Notes under the pieces: generated by a model | What the model was told of the DNA's origin: nothing | Database searches by the model: none | What the model saw: the letters and a program-made list of their open reading frames with translations, nothing else | Shown: piece by piece, positions 58,756-64,000 of the stretch | Layout: every line of letters begins with the position of its first letter | How positions within the stretch are numbered: the first letter of the stretch is position 1 | NCBI RefSeq assembly: GCF_022458985.1 | Contig: NC_061770.1 | Location: 2,295,001 to 2,359,000 of the forward strand | Length of the DNA stretch: 64,000 bases | Source of the DNA: Mugil cephalus | Lineage: Eukaryota > Chordata > Actinopteri > Mugiliformes > Mugilidae | Reading direction: 5' to 3' | Program-made: the position numbers and the translations under genes

Positions 58756-61700
58756 TTAAACGAAGCAGAAAAGTACCAAACATTCAGACAGGGCCGTGCG
58801 AACCTGGTGACAGTACTTGACACTGATTACTGCCAAATATTATTGTTATCTTCAACATAACGTGGATGCAAAAATGTAGTTGAAGCATAAATATTTAGCC
58901 AACTGGACGTACAGTAGAGCTAAATTATGTCTGATTTATTCTATGATTGCATTTATATGACATTGTCCTGCAATGCAGCGACCTGTCCTGACGTAGTTAG
59001 CAGCTATGGCAGGTTGCTTATATTACTCAAATTTGTCCCAGTGGCTTTGCTGACCCACATTGTCCTGAAATAAGCAAAACGAAGACATCTCTGCATTTAC
59101 TTCTCCTGTCAGTGTATATTCAAACAACCCCTTATAATCACCAGCATTTTGATTAGTAACTGCACTTTATTCATTTTTTTTTTTTAATGTATTTAAAAAC
59201 ATTAAGCATATTTTTAAAAGGCTGTAGCTGAGGTTATTTGTGAGTGCTCTATAAAAACTCATGCCTAGAAAGTGTTGTCTTTATTAGTCACTGTTTGTCA
59301 CTCTGGAAATAGCCTTCATTGTCAACTTCATCTTACAGATTTCATTTCAGTATTTCACATCCGCTTTTTAGTTGGTGAGTAAACATCCACATGAAATTTC
59401 ATCATCACGTCCATTGGCACCGTCCTGTTTTTGTCCTCCTGACGACTGTTGTTAATATTAGTTGTGGAAATGCAAACTTAGGTAGACATAAAGGACTAAA
59501 TGCAGGAATAAAATTGGAGCCCACAACTTTCAGACTAGGCAAACGTCTTGTCAGCGTAGAAAACTAGTTAGTTTTTACGTGTACGTTTTGTTTTTTCAAC
59601 TTTTCTCCAAAAACAAGAGCACTAGGTACCTTGAACCGCTGACTGTCGCACGTGGTAAAACATGTACTTTGCTTAATCTTCCCTGCGAATTTCAACATGA
59701 GGTGGCTCCCATTTTTTCAACAGATTTCAGCAAGGGGTAACATCTTTGTTGTACTAATCGCTCTCTGTTGTTTAAGAGGTAATTTTGGGATTCACCGTCA
59801 AGACGATTTTTTGCCGTTGATCATGTGTCAACATTTAAAAAAAGACATTGAGATTAAAGAAGGTGGCTGTATTATACAGAATATGTTTGCCAAATACAGC
59901 TGTGTTCATCCTTTTAATGGAGTTTTTAAATTAGCTCACGTAGTTTTTTACTCTCAGCTCTAAATGGTGACGTGGGTAAGGACCTTGTTGTGTAGGTAGA
60001 GTCACCCACTGAATCCCCCATGTTGTGTCTACTTGTCAGAACTGGTCTATTTAATAGTGATAAGCTATCAGTGCTTGCTCTGAGTTCTCTCTGGAACATG
60101 CACTCAAGGGGTTGCAGAGGAGGGGGAGGACATGTGTGGGTTTTAAATGTAGGTGGTAGGTTAGCTTTGGCTGCCTGTCTCTGCAAAACACTTCCTCAAC
60201 TCAGAATGCTGGATTGCGCAGCACAGCTGGCTGTTTTTCACTCACCCTGCTTAACTGCAAATTTAGTGTTTTACAATTATTGAATTACAACTCTTATCCC
60301 TGGGTTTAAGTGTGGTGTATTTTGGCTAAGTTAGAGATTCGTCCCAATTATGTAGTCAGCCATTACATTTCCATCTACATGAATGCTGGGCACTGTGTGA
60401 AAACCGTCCAGTGCCCCTGGCAGCTCCTCCATGTGCATGGTGAAATATTAGAGGACAGAGGTATTATTTCAGTGAAAAAAAGAGGCTAAGCTGTCATTTT
60501 GGGCAGAAATTGAGTGTAAGCAGCCTGCTCTCTCTCCTTTGATCCCCTACATCCCATATGTTTTCATTCCTAAGCAGATGCCAGTAATGCCAAAGTGACA
60601 ATGTAATCTTGATAAGCGTGCAACTGTAATCTCAGCTGCTTACAGACATCTGTCCATTTAATATTGAAAGTTTTTTTTAGTGAACACTGACTGAACTGTA
60701 AACTTACTGGCTTCCTATTTAAAACATGTTGGAAACTCCAAATAACAGGGGGTGTTTGGTAAGCATAAGCATATTTTCACACAAATAAGGATAAACTTTA
60801 AAATGGCATTCACAAGTTGGGCATTTCCTGTCTGCACCACTGTTTGTAGCTCATTTGCTAAATGTTGTGTGACAGTGAAATCTCTTCGTTGTCCTTGTGA
60901 CTCCTTGTGTCCTTTAAGTTAATCGTCATTGTAAACAGGGAAATGGTGGATTAGCAACACAATCTGCTCTGGATTGTGGTTGGATCAAACTTTTGACACG
61001 CATGGCACTTGACTTCACATTGTCTTGATCCTTGTTTTGAGTTACACATCCCCCAGTACTGATGCTGTTACTGGTACTTATCCTTGGGTCTGTCATACAA
61101 AAATGTAAAAATAATTATTAGGTTTAGGGTCATAAACGCTCTCAACACTAATGGTTATCTCTAGGCTTCTTAAAAATGTTGGAACACTGACCTCAGGTGA
61201 CATATTAGTGAAAGTTTATGTTACAGTCATATGTCAACATTGGACTCAAAAAGTCATGTTTCCATAACTCCACCACAATGTGTAAGTCTTCTATTCGATT
61301 GTGATGTTTGATGTTAATACATAGACTACCCCCTGTGACGTCAACCATTTAAGTAAAAATCAATAGCAAACAGTTTTTTTGAAATTGCATGTTTTAGGAA
61401 AGAAGCATAAATACAGGCTGGCAGTCACAATGCACTCTCTGTTGGCACCACACAAGGAGGAATAATATCATGTTCTTTAGACTTACACAAATGTAGTTTT
61501 CAATTTCTACAAACTCTTTATTGAATGACTGAACACACAAATAATATTGCATTAAAAAACGGCAATACTTTAAATCTGAATAAAATCTTTTTGTACTGGT
61601 TGAGATGGACAGTGTATGTAATTCTATGTAATTAATGTATGTAATTAGGTGCCTGCTCATGATCATGCTCTTCAGCAAAAGTGCCTTTCGCTATCGCTGA

Positions 61701-62311
61701 CTCAAGCTTCCACATGTGCTAAAAATGCTGGTTGGTTTTAGTATCACTTCTTGTCTCTATCACCCAGCAGCATTCGTTTAAACCACTGGTGCCGTCAGTC
61801 AGTGGTTATGTGAAATGTACTTTTGTTGAAGGAGACTCTAGTCTTGCAGATTTTTCAGGCCGACCTGTACACATGAATAGAGATAGACTGAGGGACTTTT
61901 GCACTTTTGGCATTTTTGTTTTTTGCTGTTGTTGCGTTGAGTGACTGCCAGTTGTGGGTGTTCATCTCTCCTTGAAGAATGTGAGAACAAACTTTTTGTT
62001 AAGAATTCCAGGCTAGAGGAATGTGTGTGAGATGTCCCTTGTGATTAACCTTTTGTTTTGGCAGCCACAGTTTCAAAAGGTTCAACTTGTTGGTCGAATG
62101 GTTCATCATATAGGCTGCAGCACAGCTATGACCTGGACTCAAAGTTTTTTTTCTCTGTTTCTGTCTATTTTTAATCATTTAAAAATGGGTTGGTTTTGTT
62201 CTTTTGTAGGACATTCACCCTATGTATTTACAGCGTGCACCCTGTGGTTGCTAGTTCAGATTAGGTTGAGGTTAAGGGAATGAACAGGGCCAATGGCTGG
62301 ATGTAAGTGTG

Positions 62312-62340
62312 AATGTGTGCGTGTGTGTGTGTGTGTGCGT
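62312..62340. repeat. (GT)n microsatellite
   Basis: GTGTGCGTGTGTGTGTGTGTG-like run, interrupted by GC, in the probable mib2 intron. Confidence 0.85.
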
Positions 62341-62683
62341 GTTTGTGTCAGGTCAGGGCTTGATTAGCGCAGCAGGGCATAGCATTTGTGTCCAGCTGCT
62401 CTCTCCAGAAGTGTGCCATGACACACAGCAAGGCCTCCAGTGAATGATCCAGCAGCAAAAAGAAAAACTGCTCTGAAATTAATGAGACATATGGCGTGTA
62501 GCTTTATGAGCCCCTTAGCAGCCACTGACAGACACATGGTGAAACAGCACACAGGTTGTGTGATGTACTTGTTTGAAAGTAGTGGAATGGATCCAAAAGG
62601 TCACACTTTTTAGAGCATTTTCGCTTTGTAAAACCCACTGATGTACTTAATTTGTTTTGTATTTCCATTTTTCTTCACTGCAG

Positions 62684-63082
62684 TTACCCCTGATCTGTTC
62701 CCAGAAACACCTCTGGTGCCATCCCTGCCGGCGATATCGTCGGCGCGAACCGGCTCTGCACCTCACAAGACCCGGAGGCGCAGCAGCAGCGGAGTTGACA
62801 GCGTTGCCAGGCCCCGGCCATTGCCCTCACCCTGTAGGCCAGGCACCAACAGAGGCAGCATGGAGGTGGGCATGCGTGTGGTGCGTGGCCTAGACTGGAA
62901 ATGGGGAAACCAGGATGATGGTGAGGGCCATGTGGGCACTGTGGTGGAGATCGGGCGGCAGGGCAGCACTACCACCCCAGACAAGACGGTGGTGGTGCAG
63001 TGGGACAGCGGCACGCGGACCAACTACCGCACTGGCTACCAGGGTGCCTTTGACCTGCTGCTCTATGATAATGCTCAAATAG
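62684..63082 (+). CDS. mib2: MIB2 (mind bomb 2) E3 ubiquitin ligase, first coding exon
   Basis: E3 ligase that ubiquitinates Notch ligands and other targets. The exon runs from a TTCACTGCAG acceptor to ATAG with a GTAAGG donor; coding is 62860-63082 (phase 1 at the end). The protein begins [20 protein letters not shown] and continues through the first MIB/HERC2 domain (GTVVEIGR..., [29 protein letters not shown]), as in vertebrate MIB2. The ATG at 62860 is the first in the exon and has a good context (CAGCATGG). The same frame is open upstream to the acceptor (58 codons, Ser/Pro/Arg-rich), so a longer N-terminus is possible. The remaining exons (ZZ finger, second MIB/HERC2, ankyrins, RINGs) lie beyond the window. 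Confidence 0.9.
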
Positions 63083-64000
63083 GTAAGGCTCAAAACTACA
63101 TCATTCTGAATCAGTTAGGACAGGGGCTTGTAACATTTTTTAGTACTCGCACAAGTAGTTTCACTCTAAGACCTCCAATATGCTGGGTACATTAAAGAAG
63201 ATTTATTAAACTAAATTAATACAAATTCACTGATGTTGAACAACTATTACTAAATAAAATGACGAGGAGCTGCGAGGTAAGTGCAAATGATTGTTGTTAT
63301 ACTTTTAATGAAAAAAATAACTTAGTCATGTTTATGTTCCATTAGTTTGCTCTCATCCTTTAATGCTGCGTCATGGCAATTTGGAAGCTTTTGAAGATAT
63401 GTCAGCTGGAGAACTATCATGGCCTAATCAGACACAACTGTTGACAGCTCTGTCTGATGGTCACACAGTTTACACATCTGTTTAAAACATTTGACTAAAC
63501 GTGATATTTTTCATTGGCATGTGTCATGCTGTCTTCACAAAGTCCATTTTGAATTCTTAAAGTGAAAATCCTTTGTCATTGTCAGCCATGCAGCTCTATT
63601 TTGGACTTGAATGACACACATTAATGCAGGACTCATTAGCATTTTGCTCCATTTAAAGTGACATTTTTCTGCCTCAGTAGCTTGCCCTTCAATTAATGGA
63701 GCGAAAGAAGAGGAGGGGAAGATATGAGGAGCCGAGAGGGGGTGGTATTTTTGTCATGCTGTTTGTGGCTCAGTTCTTGCACATTTCATGATATTAGCCA
63801 CTGTAATAAGTAAGATGAGAACATGACATATGCCTTGAACATTTCAGTGCCTTGGATATGGGTATAGATAGTAGTGTGGTACTTGATATAAATATCTTAA
63901 CAAGCGTTGCAGAAACATTTGCAACAAGAACAGAAACCTTGGGTAAGTTGAATTAATGATTCCTCTCACTTTTCTTCTACCTCTTCTTCTGCTGAAGGGG
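63083..64000. other. mib2 intron running off the window
   Basis: The sequence after the GTAAGG donor shows no second mib2 exon (expected to begin with the VRHPNIICD segment). AT-rich, no element recognised. Confidence 0.5.

Larger units (their letters stand above)
54240..62683. other. Long gene-free stretch, probable mib2 intron
   Basis: About 8.4 kb with no exon that could be supported. It includes a common fish repeat near 58500-58755 that ends in AGAAAGTGTTACC and a (GT)n array at 62312-62340. Many short open frames exist but none has flanking splice sites and family content together. Confidence 0.4.

Noticed and set aside
1-64000. miR-34a or miR-200/429 hairpins, known from human 1p36
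   Set aside because: The mature seed regions with adjoining sequence were looked for by eye on the plus strand and not seen. A covariance or BLAST search would be decisive.
1-64000. A CRISPR array, prokaryotic defence island or integrated virus
   Set aside because: No spaced direct repeats, prokaryotic genes or viral capsid, polymerase or envelope frames were seen. The DNA is consistently vertebrate in gene structure.

Overview
The window is ordinary nuclear DNA of a ray-finned fish, most likely a percomorph-type teleost. It holds split genes with GT-AG introns, compact exons, vertebrate-type proteins and fish-type mobile elements (Tigger, hAT, Tc1, Penelope and LINE tails). Six vertebrate genes can be read exon by exon across splice junctions with matching phase: atp13a2 (+, 3' two thirds), szrd1 (-), smim1 (-), cdk11 (+), mmp23 (-) and ubiad1 (+). 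The first coding exon of a seventh, mib2 (+), lies near the right edge. No bacterial-style operon, CRISPR array or obvious new defence system is present. Layout: 21-8863 is the C-terminal part of the lysosomal polyamine pump ATP13A2, with introns carrying a Tigger element, two non-autonomous DNA transposons and a folded Penelope-like relic. 10912-14385 is SZRD1, an RNA-associated protein with SUZ and SUZ-C segments. 16043-16519 is SMIM1, a 72-residue membrane protein in two coding exons. 17.4-18.3 kb is a pentanucleotide array followed by a likely promoter shared head-to-head by smim1 and cdk11. 18313-29467 is the complete CDK11 (PITSLRE) kinase in 19 coding exons. 31209-38473 is the complete membrane-anchored metalloprotease MMP23 in 8 exons, with one GC-AG intron. 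42821-45042 is the prenyltransferase UBIAD1 in two coding exons. 45.6-46.3 kb is a dead Penelope-like reverse transcriptase. 46.3-62.7 kb is almost gene-free and probably includes the long 5' part of mib2, whose MIB/HERC2 exon is at 62684-63082. The genes do not form one pathway. Several have relatives scattered along human 1p36 (ATP13A2/SZRD1, SMIM1, CDK11/MMP23/MIB2, UBIAD1), so the window is best seen as a compact, rearranged version of that vertebrate synteny block. Identifications were made by reading the translations against remembered family sequences; no database search was run. UTR limits, transcription starts and repeat family names are less certain than the coding exons.
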